Source: Bacillota bacterium
GTDB taxonomy: Bacteria > Bacillota > Clostridia > Oscillospirales > Oscillospiraceae
Reading direction: 5' to 3'
DNA length: 11,837 nt
Assembly: GCA_029268085.1 (NCBI GenBank)
Contig: JAJUHD010000065.1
Location: forward strand, 1 to 11,837
Below the pieces are notes generated by a model. The model was not told the DNA's origin. It did not search any database and saw only the letters and a list, made by a program, of their open reading frames with translations. Positions 1 to 6,404 of the stretch are shown here, piece by piece; position 1 is the stretch's first letter, and the number at the start of each line of letters is the position of its first letter. The position numbers were made by a program, and so were the translations under genes.

Positions 1-1892
1 ATCATTTCCTTCGCCATGTCTGTGTCGCGGATACGGCTGTTTGCAGCGTCCATGTTCTCGGCTGTGGTGTCGAGGTTGTTGATTGCATGCTCAAGACGGT
101 TCTGCAGAGCGCCGAGGTTGCCGCGGTTCGTGGAAACCTGATTGATAGCGGCTTTAATTGTTGCGATAGAGCTATTAGCCGCTGTCTGAGAGGAAACGTC
201 AAGACCCTTAGTGCCTAAGCCTTCTGCGGAGAGGTCATCAACAGAAACTGTGACCTTGTTAAAAGAATCAGCAGAGTCACCGATCTGAAGTGTAAGTCCG
301 CCGCCAGTGATCTTTGTATTTGCTGCAAGAGTAATGCTGGTTGCATCAGAGCTCTTAACTGCGGAGCCAAGAGCGGTCTTAAGAGCATCAACAAAGTCCT
401 GATTGGAAGCGCTTCCCTTTGCGGAAGTAAGGTTTGCAACAGCAACAGCGGTTGCACCGTCGATAGCCGCAGTACCGCCGGCAGCAACGAACTCATAGGT
501 CTTGCCATCAATGCGGATAGCGTCGCCAGCCTTCAGCTTGGTAGAATCAACAGTGACCTTTAAACCAGCACCAGAAGAAGCTGTTTCAGCTTTAAACAAT
601 GACTCAAGCTTTGCCTGAGTATCATACAGATTCAAATTGCCGGTTTTCTGAGTAATGTGAATAGTGGTATTACTCTCTACGCCGATATCAAAGTTTGTTG
701 TTGAATAGGCCGAGAGCTTGTCAACAGCCTCAGCAATTTTCAATGCATCTGTATTAAGAGCAGGATCAGAAACATCAATAAGGGTTTCACCTGTCGCAGC
801 TGCTACGGTTGAAGTGGCGCTGGTCTTGAAAACAAAAGTCTTGCCATCTATGGTGAGCTTATAGCCGTCCTTAACGATTGTGTTATCAAGCGTTAACTCA
901 TCATATGCACGTGTGCCATCAACTGCTTCGATAGGGTTAATAACATTTTGGGTTGCATGGTTAACATCACCGGTCTGGACGAGGTCAGCACCAACTGTTA
1001 TATTGACGACTGCAGAAGGACTGGTCATTGTGCCGGTATCAACAGGATCAGTAGGAGCAGAAGTAGCTCCGGCTGCGCCATTATAGGTAAAAGTAAGCTT
1101 GCTGCCGCTTGCTGCTACAGTATAAGAAACGCCGTTTAATTCAACTGTTCCGTTAGCTGTTGCCCAATCTGATGCAAGTTGAGAAGCGGTACGTGTTGTA
1201 CCAGCACCAATAGTTACATCAGTAAGTGCCGCAGCATTTGCACCTGTCAAACCGGTAATATTAAGCTGGAAAGTGTTGTTTGCAGCTGCACCAGTTAACT
1301 CAAGATCGCCAAAATCAATTTCAAAAGAAGGCTTTACTTCTGCAATGCTCTGGGTTCCGAGACGAAGATCGGCAGCAGCAGTACCAAACTTACCGGCTAA
1401 AGAAACTGATGTTGCGCCTACAGCGGCGACGTCACTCTCTTTAAATGCACCTTCAACCATGCCCATGGTGCCATCGAGAAGGTTGATGCCATTGAAGTTT
1501 GTGGATTTAGAAATACGGGAAATTTCGGTGTTGAGCGCATCAACTTCGGTCTGGATAGCATCACGGTCAACTTCGTTCTGGATTGTCCCGTTTGCGGACT
1601 TGGTTGCGAGCTCGACCATGCGGTTAAGCATGCTGTGGACTTCCGTCAGAGCGCCTTCAGCGGTCTGAACGAGGGAAATGCCGTCCTGAGAGTTTGAGGA
1701 AGCCTGCTCGAGACCCTTGATCTGAGCCTTCATCTTTTCGCTGATGGCAAGACCGGAAGCGTCGTCGCCTGCGCGGTTGATGCGATAGCCGGAAGAAAGC
1801 TTTTCAAGGCTCTTTGCAAGTGCTGTGTTGTTCATGCCCAGCTGACGGTAAGCGTTAGAGGACATAGTGTTGGTTCTTACTACCATACCCAT
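1..1892 (-). CDS. flagellin (filament subunit), C-terminus cut by window edge
   Basis: Encodes the filament protein, exported through the flagellar type III system and polymerised outside the cell. The minus-strand frame stays open for 630 codons and runs off the left edge. Residues 1 to about 150 form the conserved D0/D1 region (LSSGYRINRAGDDASGLAIS, then SANGT near 99-103 and FNGINLLDG). Residues from about 560 are the C-terminal D1/D0 arm (VSTNRGNLGALQNRLEHAIN, later DTDMAKEM); some tens of residues of D0 are missing. The middle, about 150-560, is a large variable D2/D3 region with three IDGKTY-like modules near 252, 348 and 461. The protein is therefore over twice the size of Bacillus subtilis Hag. 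No cysteine occurs in the visible part. ATG at 1892 is chosen because GGAGGT at 1906-1901 lies 8 bases upstream; an in-frame ATG at 1886 is too far. It is divergent from the fliE operon. I give no symbol because fliC and hag are both used for this family. Confidence 0.96.
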   Translation of the reverse strand, partial: MGMVVRTNTMSSNAYRQLGMNNTALAKSLEKLSSGYRINRAGDDASGLAISEKMKAQIKGLEQASSNSQDGISLVQTAEGALTEVHSMLNRMVELATKSANGTIQNEVDRDAIQTEVDALNTEISRISKSTNFNGINLLDGTMGMVEGAFKESDVAAVGATSVSLAGKFGTAAADLRLGTQSIAEVKPSFEIDFGDLELTGAAANNTFQLNITGLTGANAAALTDVTIGAGTTRTASQLASDWATANGTVELNGVSYTVAASGSKLTFTYNGAAGATSAPTDPVDTGTMTSPSAVVNITVGADLVQTGDVNHATQNVINPIEAVDGTRAYDELTLDNTIVKDGYKLTIDGKTFVFKTSATSTVAAATGETLIDVSDPALNTDALKIAEAVDKLSAYSTTNFDIGVESNTTIHITQKTGNLNLYDTQAKLESLFKAETASSGAGLKVTVDSTKLKAGDAIRIDGKTYEFVAAGGTAAIDGATAVAVANLTSAKGSASNQDFVDALKTALGSAVKSSDATSITLAANTKITGGGLTLQIGDSADSFNKVTVSVDDLSAEGLGTKGLDVSSQTAANSSIATIKAAINQVSTNRGNLGALQNRLEHAINNLDTTAENMDAANSRIRDTDMAKEM

Positions 1893-1894
1893 AG

Positions 1895-1916
1895 AAAAAT
1901 ACCTCCATGTATTTTT
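1895..1916 (-). promoter_or_regulatory. SD hairpin of flagellin mRNA, candidate CsrA site 2
   Basis: On the flagellin mRNA strand AAAAATAC and GTATTTTT form a perfect 8 bp stem around the loop AUGGAG, so GGA (1906-1904) and most of the Shine-Dalgarno sit in a hexaloop. The surrounding AUACAUGGAGGU agrees at 10 of 12 positions with the CsrA consensus RUACARGGAUGU as I recall it. In B. subtilis, CsrA represses hag by binding a site like this over the SD, and FliW relieves it. The stem and loop are seen directly; CsrA control is inferred. Confidence 0.6.
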
Positions 1917-1924
1917 TGTTGTGT

Positions 1925-1950
1925 TTCGGAAAGCGTCCGTGCCCTCCGAA
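1925..1950 (-). promoter_or_regulatory. upstream hairpin in flagellin leader, candidate CsrA site 1
   Basis: On the flagellin mRNA strand TTCGGAGGGC pairs with GCTTTCCGAA (10 bp, two of them G-U) around the loop ACGGAC, which presents GGA at 1938-1936. It lies 32 bases upstream of the GGA in the SD hairpin, a spacing that one CsrA dimer could bridge. It has no following U-run and points away from being a terminator. It may also simply stabilise the 5' end of an abundant mRNA. Confidence 0.55.
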
Positions 1951-2275
1951 CCGTTAGATTTTTGCTCGACCTACGAAGCGATCTGTGCACCGAACACCCC
2001 TGAGATCGAAACGTTATTTGGCCGACTTGATCCGGTCACTTAATTTATTTCACGCTGAATGGAAAACTAAAGCAATATTTTTCATTTTTTCTTTAATATT
2101 TCATCGGCATAGTCAAACGGCCGGATGGATAATTTGCCAATGTAAAATATGCATATGTTTTCATCCGATATCAACTTTGTTTTCAAAATCAGGATGAAAG
2201 ATAATTGATAAAAGCCAAAAAACTGTCGGGAATAATACATGAACTATAATTAATTCACCCGCAATTATGAGATAA

Positions 2276-2287
2276 GAATAATTATTC
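2276..2287. repeat. 12 bp perfect palindrome
   Basis: GAATAATTATTC is a perfect palindrome in the AT-rich middle of the divergent region. It lies between two similar blocks containing TATAATT (2245-2251 and 2291-2297). It could be an operator, but palindromes of this size made only of A/T plus end G/C are not rare in such DNA. Confidence 0.3.
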
Positions 2288-2340
2288 AGTTATAATTTAT
2301 TGGCACAAATGGCGAAAAAACGAATATGAATAGCCTAAAT

Positions 2341-2369
2341 TCGACAAAATAATACGAATGTCGCATAAA
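2341..2369 (+). promoter_or_regulatory. possible sigma-A promoter for the fliE operon (distal)
   Basis: TCGACA at 2341-2346 (5 of 6 to TTGACA), a 17-base spacer, and CATAAA at 2364-2369 (4 of 6 to TATAAT) point toward fliE. Transcription would start about 120 bases before fliE, placing the 2405-2432 inverted repeat in the leader. Chance matches are likely in such AT-rich DNA. Confidence 0.3.
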
Positions 2370-2404
2370 TACTACATTTTTTGCTTTACAAGTAAATGAG
2401 GAAA

Positions 2405-2432
2405 TGTTACCATTGACTCACAAATGGTAATA
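2405..2432. repeat. inverted repeat upstream of fliE (operator or leader hairpin)
   Basis: TTACCATT (2407-2414) and AATGGTAA (2423-2430) are exact inverted copies separated by 8 bases; a G-U and a T-A pair extend the stem to 10 bp. It ends 64 bases before the fliE start. It could be a repressor/activator site on DNA or a hairpin in the leader RNA. There is no run of T directly after it, so it is a poor intrinsic terminator. Confidence 0.6.
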
Positions 2433-2440
2433 CCTTTATT
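2413..2440 (+). promoter_or_regulatory. possible sigma-A promoter for the fliE operon (proximal)
   Basis: TTGACT at 2413-2418 (5 of 6), a 16-base spacer and TTTATT at 2435-2440 (4 of 6) would start RNA near 2447. The -35 box begins in the left arm of the inverted repeat and the spacer covers the right arm, so a protein bound there would block or alter polymerase. The -10 is weak, hence low confidence. Confidence 0.3.
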
Positions 2441-2496
2441 CTCAGGCAAAGATTATTTGCACCGGAATTTAGTTCCTGCAAGGCAAGGAGAGAAAT

Positions 2497-2802
2497 ATGG
2501 AAAACCTAGTTTCGTCTATTCAGCCGATACAGCCCATGACCTTCTCAAAAATCGGCGAAACCGAAAAGAGCGCCGAATCTTCGACACCGTTTCTGAATAT
2601 CCTGAAGGATGCAGTCAACGAATATACTTCGCTGCAGAAGACCGTTGATGAAGACAGCACAGCCCTGGCGCTCGGCGATGCGGATAATCTGGCGCAAATA
2701 CAAATCGACTCCTTTAAAGCGGAAGCGGCGCTTCAGACGGCCGTCCAGCTGACTTCGCGAGTAGTTAACGCGTATAAAGAAATAATGCAAATGAACATCT
2801 GA
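2497..2802 (+). CDS. fliE: flagellar basal-body protein FliE
   Basis: FliE (101 residues, normal for the family) joins the MS ring to the proximal rod and is one of the first exported substrates. The N-terminal 30 residues are variable; the rest is helical and ends in the conserved type VQLTSRVVNAYKEIMQMNI, which matches the family's C-terminal polymerisation helix (VxxAYxEIMxMxI). ATG 2497 follows AAGGAG at 2485-2490 with a 6-base gap. It is the first gene of the rightward operon; in many Firmicutes flgB and flgC precede it, but neither is present here. A 90-base gap separates it from fliF. Confidence 0.94.
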   Translation: MENLVSSIQPIQPMTFSKIGETEKSAESSTPFLNILKDAVNEYTSLQKTVDEDSTALALGDADNLAQIQIDSFKAEAALQTAVQLTSRVVNAYKEIMQMNI

Positions 2803-2892
2803 CTGATCTGTTTGCTGATAAATATATAAAGAAATTATTGTCGTCCGCATTTCTATTCGGCGAGCGAACAAACAATAAGAGGTCAGTATTAC

Positions 2893-4515
2893 GTGAAGAG
2901 AGATATATTTAAGGACAGTTTATCGAAAATCAAAAATTATATAAGCAATACCCCCAAGAAGACAAAGGTCAAAATTGCTGCTGCTTTAGGCGTTGTTATT
3001 TTACTTGCCGTTATTTTAACGGTTGTTTTCAATGCCCAGAATGGAGAATACACGGTCTTATATACAGGACTAAGCACAAGCGAGACGGGGAGCATTTATC
3101 AGACACTTTCAGAAATGGGAGCCGATGTGAAGTTTAATTCCAGCGGCGAAATTATGGTGCCTAAAAATGAATACGACATATGGATTCTCCAGCTTGCGTC
3201 GAAGGGCTACCCGAAGACTGCGCTTACATATGATGTTTTTTCAAGCAATGCAGGCATGACGGCAACGGAATCTGAAAAAGCTCAGTGGCTTATATATCAA
3301 TTACAGGACAGAATACAGGCGACACTTGAAAGGATCGACGGAGTGGCAAGCGCTACCGTCACTATTACCGTGCCCGAAACAAGCAATTATGTTTGGGAGA
3401 CGGCTACAAATGAACAACGCGCGTCAGCCGGAGTGCTGCTCTCCTTGGACCCAGGGGTAGTTATGAGCGGAGAGCAGGTTTCGGCTATTCGTACCCTTAT
3501 TGCGTCCAGCGTACCTAAGATGAAGCCCGAGGATGTCACGGTTGTTGACGCGGGAACGATGCTTGAGCTTACTCCTGACAGCGGTTCAGGGAATGAAGCT
3601 GGCAGCGATCATAACATGGCTTTTGAGCTTACGGTGCAGAAGCAGATCGAGGACAACGTGGTAAGGCTTCTTGCCCCAAGGTACGGTTCTGACGGCGTGG
3701 TCGCGGTCGCAAAGGTTACGATCGACTACGATAAAATGATGACCGAAAAGCTCGAGATGACACCGAATGCCGACGGGAACGGAAATGTCACTCACAACGA
3801 AGGCTCCTATACTGTCAACGGAACTGAAGAAGCCGGAAATATAGTAGGGGCGGAGGACAATACGGACATTCCCGAATACGCCTATAACAACCCCTCATCA
3901 AACAACGGGATGACGGATTATTCTTGGAGCACAGATTATGATTACAGCTATATAAAGACACAGATTGAATCAGGCAACGCTATTCTGAAAAGAGCTACCA
4001 TTTCGGTAATGGTTGATGAAAATGCGCTGACCGAAAACCGTATTAACGAGCTGAAAAATCTTGTTTCGGGCTGTACGGACATACCGACGGAACTGATTTC
4101 CGTTTCCGCATTTGACAAATCCGCTCTTAATGAACCGGAGCCGGAGCCGACAGAATCCCCCGAAGAAAACAATATACCGATATTTGATATTCTGAATCTG
4201 CCGACATGGGCTTATATAGCCATAGGCGTGGGTCTTGTGCTCCTGCTGACCGCCGTTTTCGTAGTGATAGCAATAATCAAGCGCAAGAAGAAGAAGCGCT
4301 TGCTTGCGGAAGCTGAGGCTGAAGAGCGCGCGAGAGCAGAAGAAGAACGCCGCAAGCAAATTGAAATAGAAAACTATAAGAAAACTCTCGAGGATATTGC
4401 AAAAGGCAAGATTGATCCCAAAAATGAGGCTATAGTGGAAGAAGTTCGTGAATTTGCAAAGACCAATCCGCAGATTGCAGCAAACCTTATCAGGTCATGG
4501 CTCAAGGAGAACTGA
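2893..4515 (+). CDS. fliF: flagellar MS-ring protein FliF
   Basis: FliF (540 residues, normal length) forms the membrane-embedded MS ring that houses the export gate and carries the rotor. Membrane helix 1 is about 26-47 and helix 2 about 438-463, followed by a basic KRKKKKR stop. Between them lie the ring-building domains (YscJ/FliF type, about 51-220) and a second conserved block (about 240-410). Residues about 285-355 are an Asn/Gly/Asp-rich stretch that fits the beta-collar loop. After helix 2 there is a charged Glu/Arg coiled coil, and the last 30 residues (ending NLIRSWLKEN) match the FliG-binding tail. The start is GTG at 2893, preceded by AAGAGGT (2877-2883) with a 9-base gap. Its TGA lies 2 bases before the fliG ATG, so the two are probably translationally coupled. 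Confidence 0.96.
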   Translation: MKRDIFKDSLSKIKNYISNTPKKTKVKIAAALGVVILLAVILTVVFNAQNGEYTVLYTGLSTSETGSIYQTLSEMGADVKFNSSGEIMVPKNEYDIWILQLASKGYPKTALTYDVFSSNAGMTATESEKAQWLIYQLQDRIQATLERIDGVASATVTITVPETSNYVWETATNEQRASAGVLLSLDPGVVMSGEQVSAIRTLIASSVPKMKPEDVTVVDAGTMLELTPDSGSGNEAGSDHNMAFELTVQKQIEDNVVRLLAPRYGSDGVVAVAKVTIDYDKMMTEKLEMTPNADGNGNVTHNEGSYTVNGTEEAGNIVGAEDNTDIPEYAYNNPSSNNGMTDYSWSTDYDYSYIKTQIESGNAILKRATISVMVDENALTENRINELKNLVSGCTDIPTELISVSAFDKSALNEPEPEPTESPEENNIPIFDILNLPTWAYIAIGVGLVLLLTAVFVVIAIIKRKKKKRLLAEAEAEERARAEEERRKQIEIENYKKTLEDIAKGKIDPKNEAIVEEVREFAKTNPQIAANLIRSWLKEN

Positions 4516-4517
4516 AT

Positions 4518-5534
4518 ATGTCAAGAGCTTCTACGAAAAAGATAACATCTTTGACAAAAGCGGCCGCGGTTATCGTCGCTCTTGGGAGTGAATATGCTTC
4601 TGAAATCTATAAGCATCTGACGGAGAGCGAAATTGAAACGCTGACGCTTGAGGTTGCAAAACTTGACAGGCTTTCGCCTGAAGAGATGCAAGAAATCGTC
4701 GATGATTTTTATGGCCTTTGCACCACCCAGAAGGTGATTTCGGAAGGCGGTGTTCTTTATGCAAGGAACGTGCTGGAAAAAGCCTTCGGCCCGCAACTGG
4801 CGGCATCATACATGGATCGTGTTTCGAAATCCATGCAGACCAGGTCTTTCGAGTTCATTAGAAAAGGCAACTATAAAAATCTGATGATGATGCTGCAGAA
4901 CGAGCATCCGCAGACCATAGCGTTTATCCTGTCGTATGCTTCGGCGGATCAGTCTTCAAAGATCATCTCGGAGCTTCCGAAAAAACTGCAGATAGATATA
5001 ATCAAGCGAATAGCAACGCTGGAAAGCGTCAGCCCCGAGATAGTATCAATAGTTGAAGCGGTTCTTGAAAAGAGGTTTATGTCGGTAGTCTCGGTCGATA
5101 TGACTGAGATCGGAGGAGTCAACTACGTTGCCGATATTATGAACCACGTTGACCGAACTACAGAAAAGTATGTGTTTGACGAGCTTTCAAAGAGCGATCC
5201 TGCTTTGTCGGAGGACATCAGAAAGCTTATGTTCGTATTTGAAGATATCCTTACCCTTGATGATACGACAATTCAGCTCGTTTTGCGGAGCGTCGATGCG
5301 CAGGATCTCGCGGTTGCCATCAAGGGTTCGAGCGAAGAGATCAAGCAGCTGCTGCTTAACAATATTTCATCCAGAGCGAGGGAGAACATCCTTTCCGATA
5401 TCGAATACCTGCGTAATGTACGCATGAAGGATGTTGAAAGAGCCCAGCAGAAGATCGTTGATACAATTCGGGCACTTGAGGAAAGCGGCGAAATATCAAT
5501 ATCTAGAGGGATGGAGGATGCAATAATTGAATAA
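4518..5534 (+). CDS. fliG: flagellar motor switch/rotor protein FliG
   Basis: FliG (338 residues) sits on the cytoplasmic face of the MS ring and takes torque from the stator. The N-terminal domain (about 8-105) binds FliF; the middle domain carries EHPQ (129-132), the FliM-binding motif; GG at 199-200 lies in the linker region; MFVF (238-241) is the MFxF hinge; the C-terminal torque helix follows. Of the charged residues known from E. coli, the equivalents of R281, D289 and R297 are kept (R286, D294, R302), but the D288 equivalent is S293. ATG 4518 is chosen over an in-frame ATG at 4497 because AAGGAG (4504-4509) lies 8 bases before it and the earlier one lies inside fliF without an SD. The gene overlaps fliH by 8 bases. 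Confidence 0.96.
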   Translation: MSRASTKKITSLTKAAAVIVALGSEYASEIYKHLTESEIETLTLEVAKLDRLSPEEMQEIVDDFYGLCTTQKVISEGGVLYARNVLEKAFGPQLAASYMDRVSKSMQTRSFEFIRKGNYKNLMMMLQNEHPQTIAFILSYASADQSSKIISELPKKLQIDIIKRIATLESVSPEIVSIVEAVLEKRFMSVVSVDMTEIGGVNYVADIMNHVDRTTEKYVFDELSKSDPALSEDIRKLMFVFEDILTLDDTTIQLVLRSVDAQDLAVAIKGSSEEIKQLLLNNISSRARENILSDIEYLRNVRMKDVERAQQKIVDTIRALEESGEISISRGMEDAIIE

Positions 5535-6378
5535 TGCACATGTTTATAAGAGACATAGTTTTATATCCAAGAATGAATGTGTCCGTATTCCCGACGAAAG
5601 TATTAAACATGATGCAAACAATCTCATTGCTACACCTGAAGAAGCGGTATCGGTAAGTGCCTTTTCGGCTGAAAGCGAAGCTGCCGTGATTGATCCAAAA
5701 GCAACAGAAGTTACTGAACCCGATTTCAGTGAGCGTTTGGATAGTTCTGTCACCGAGGATACGGAACCGAATGAACACGAAAAAAGGGCGGGACTGAAAA
5801 ATCCCGGGGAGGATGCTAACGGTTTCGAAACGTTGCCGGATAAGGAGGCACTCTCGCAGATTTACAAAAAGGAACTGGAAGAGCTTTCCCGAGCCGCAGC
5901 CCAGGCCGCAGCCCAAAGCGCATATTTTGATGCTCTGAACAAAAAGAAGAGCGAGCTTAGGGAATGCGTAACCAATGTCCAAAAGCTCCTCGATGAGCTT
6001 GCGCAGAGACATGAAGATTTTATCGAGCAATACACCAATGAACTGAAATATATGGCTATTGACATCGCCGAAAAAATGATTCTCGAAAAAATCAGCAACG
6101 ATGATGCCATACTGCAGAAGCTCGTGCTTCAGAACGTAAGGGCTGTAAAGAACGCGGATTGGATAGGCGTGGAGCTTTCCGAGCGGCTTGTCGGCCTTGT
6201 CGATTTTGTCAGGAAAGAACTCGATATGCCGGAGTATAGGGGAAGGGCCAGCGTTATAGCGGTCGCGGATAAAATTGATACTTTTCGGATTACTACGGAA
6301 GAGGGAACTTTGGTAAGCACAATCAGCGTTCAGGCAGACAATTTACGAAGGGCATTCAGAGAAGCGGAAATGGAGTAG
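5527..6378 (+). CDS. fliH: flagellar export ATPase regulator/stator FliH
   Basis: FliH (283 residues) dimerises, binds FliI and tethers it to the C ring and export gate. Residues 1-100 are acidic and probably disordered. Residues about 105-175 are a coiled coil that begins with an alanine ladder (RAAAQAAAQSA, 122-132), standing where many FliH proteins have GxxxG repeats. Residues about 175-283 form the globular FliH/HrpE-like domain (YMAIDIAEKMILEKI, then DLRR-like NLRRAFREA near the end). The start is TTG at 5527: GGAGG at 5513-5517 lies 9 bases upstream, inside the end of fliG, and no ATG competes. The tryptophans near the N-terminus that Salmonella FliH uses to reach the export gate and C ring are not seen. 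Assignment rests on the C-terminal domain and on the position between fliG and fliI. Confidence 0.9.
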   Translation: MNNAHVYKRHSFISKNECVRIPDESIKHDANNLIATPEEAVSVSAFSAESEAAVIDPKATEVTEPDFSERLDSSVTEDTEPNEHEKRAGLKNPGEDANGFETLPDKEALSQIYKKELEELSRAAAQAAAQSAYFDALNKKKSELRECVTNVQKLLDELAQRHEDFIEQYTNELKYMAIDIAEKMILEKISNDDAILQKLVLQNVRAVKNADWIGVELSERLVGLVDFVRKELDMPEYRGRASVIAVADKIDTFRITTEEGTLVSTISVQADNLRRAFREAEME

Positions 6379-6404
6379 CATATAACAGGGAGAATGAGAT
6401 TGCT

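Larger units (their letters stand above)
1893..2496. other. divergent intergenic regulatory region between flagellin and fliE
   Basis: These 604 bases hold no convincing gene; the short reading frames in them lack ribosome binding sites and family features. The stretch from about 2070 to 2400 is very AT-rich. It must carry the promoters for the leftward flagellin gene and the rightward fliE operon. I see candidate sites (listed separately) but no fully convincing sigma-28 promoter: on the minus strand GCCGATGA at 2108-2101 resembles a sigma-28 -10 but has no TAAA at the right distance; on the plus strand TAAA at 2143-2146 and TCCGATAT at 2164-2171 are 17 bases apart, longer than the usual 15. 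A minus-strand TTGATA (2174-2169), 17 bases, CATATT (2151-2146) could be a sigma-A promoter and would give a flagellin leader of about 250 bases. Confidence 0.7.

Noticed and set aside
1273..1668. Plus-strand frame of 131 codons inside the flagellin gene
   Set aside because: It is antisense to the conserved N-terminal coding part, has no SD, and the translation resembles no family; it is a shadow of a codon-biased gene.
2101..2108. Sigma-28 promoter for flagellin at GCCGATGA (minus strand)
   Set aside because: The -10 matches 7 of 8 but no TAAA stands 14-17 bases upstream; kept only as a remark.
2143..2171. Plus-strand sigma-28 promoter TAAA-N17-TCCGATAT
   Set aside because: The spacer is two bases longer than usual and the site is over 320 bases from fliE; possible but not supported.
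4497..4517. Earlier in-frame ATG for fliG
   Set aside because: It lies inside fliF and has no SD; the SD AAGGAG at 4504-4509 is correctly spaced for ATG 4518.
5503..6030. Minus-strand frame of 175 codons over fliH
   Set aside because: No SD or family features, and it runs across the fliG-fliH junction antisense to both; cysteine/phenylalanine-rich composition is typical of a reverse-frame artefact.
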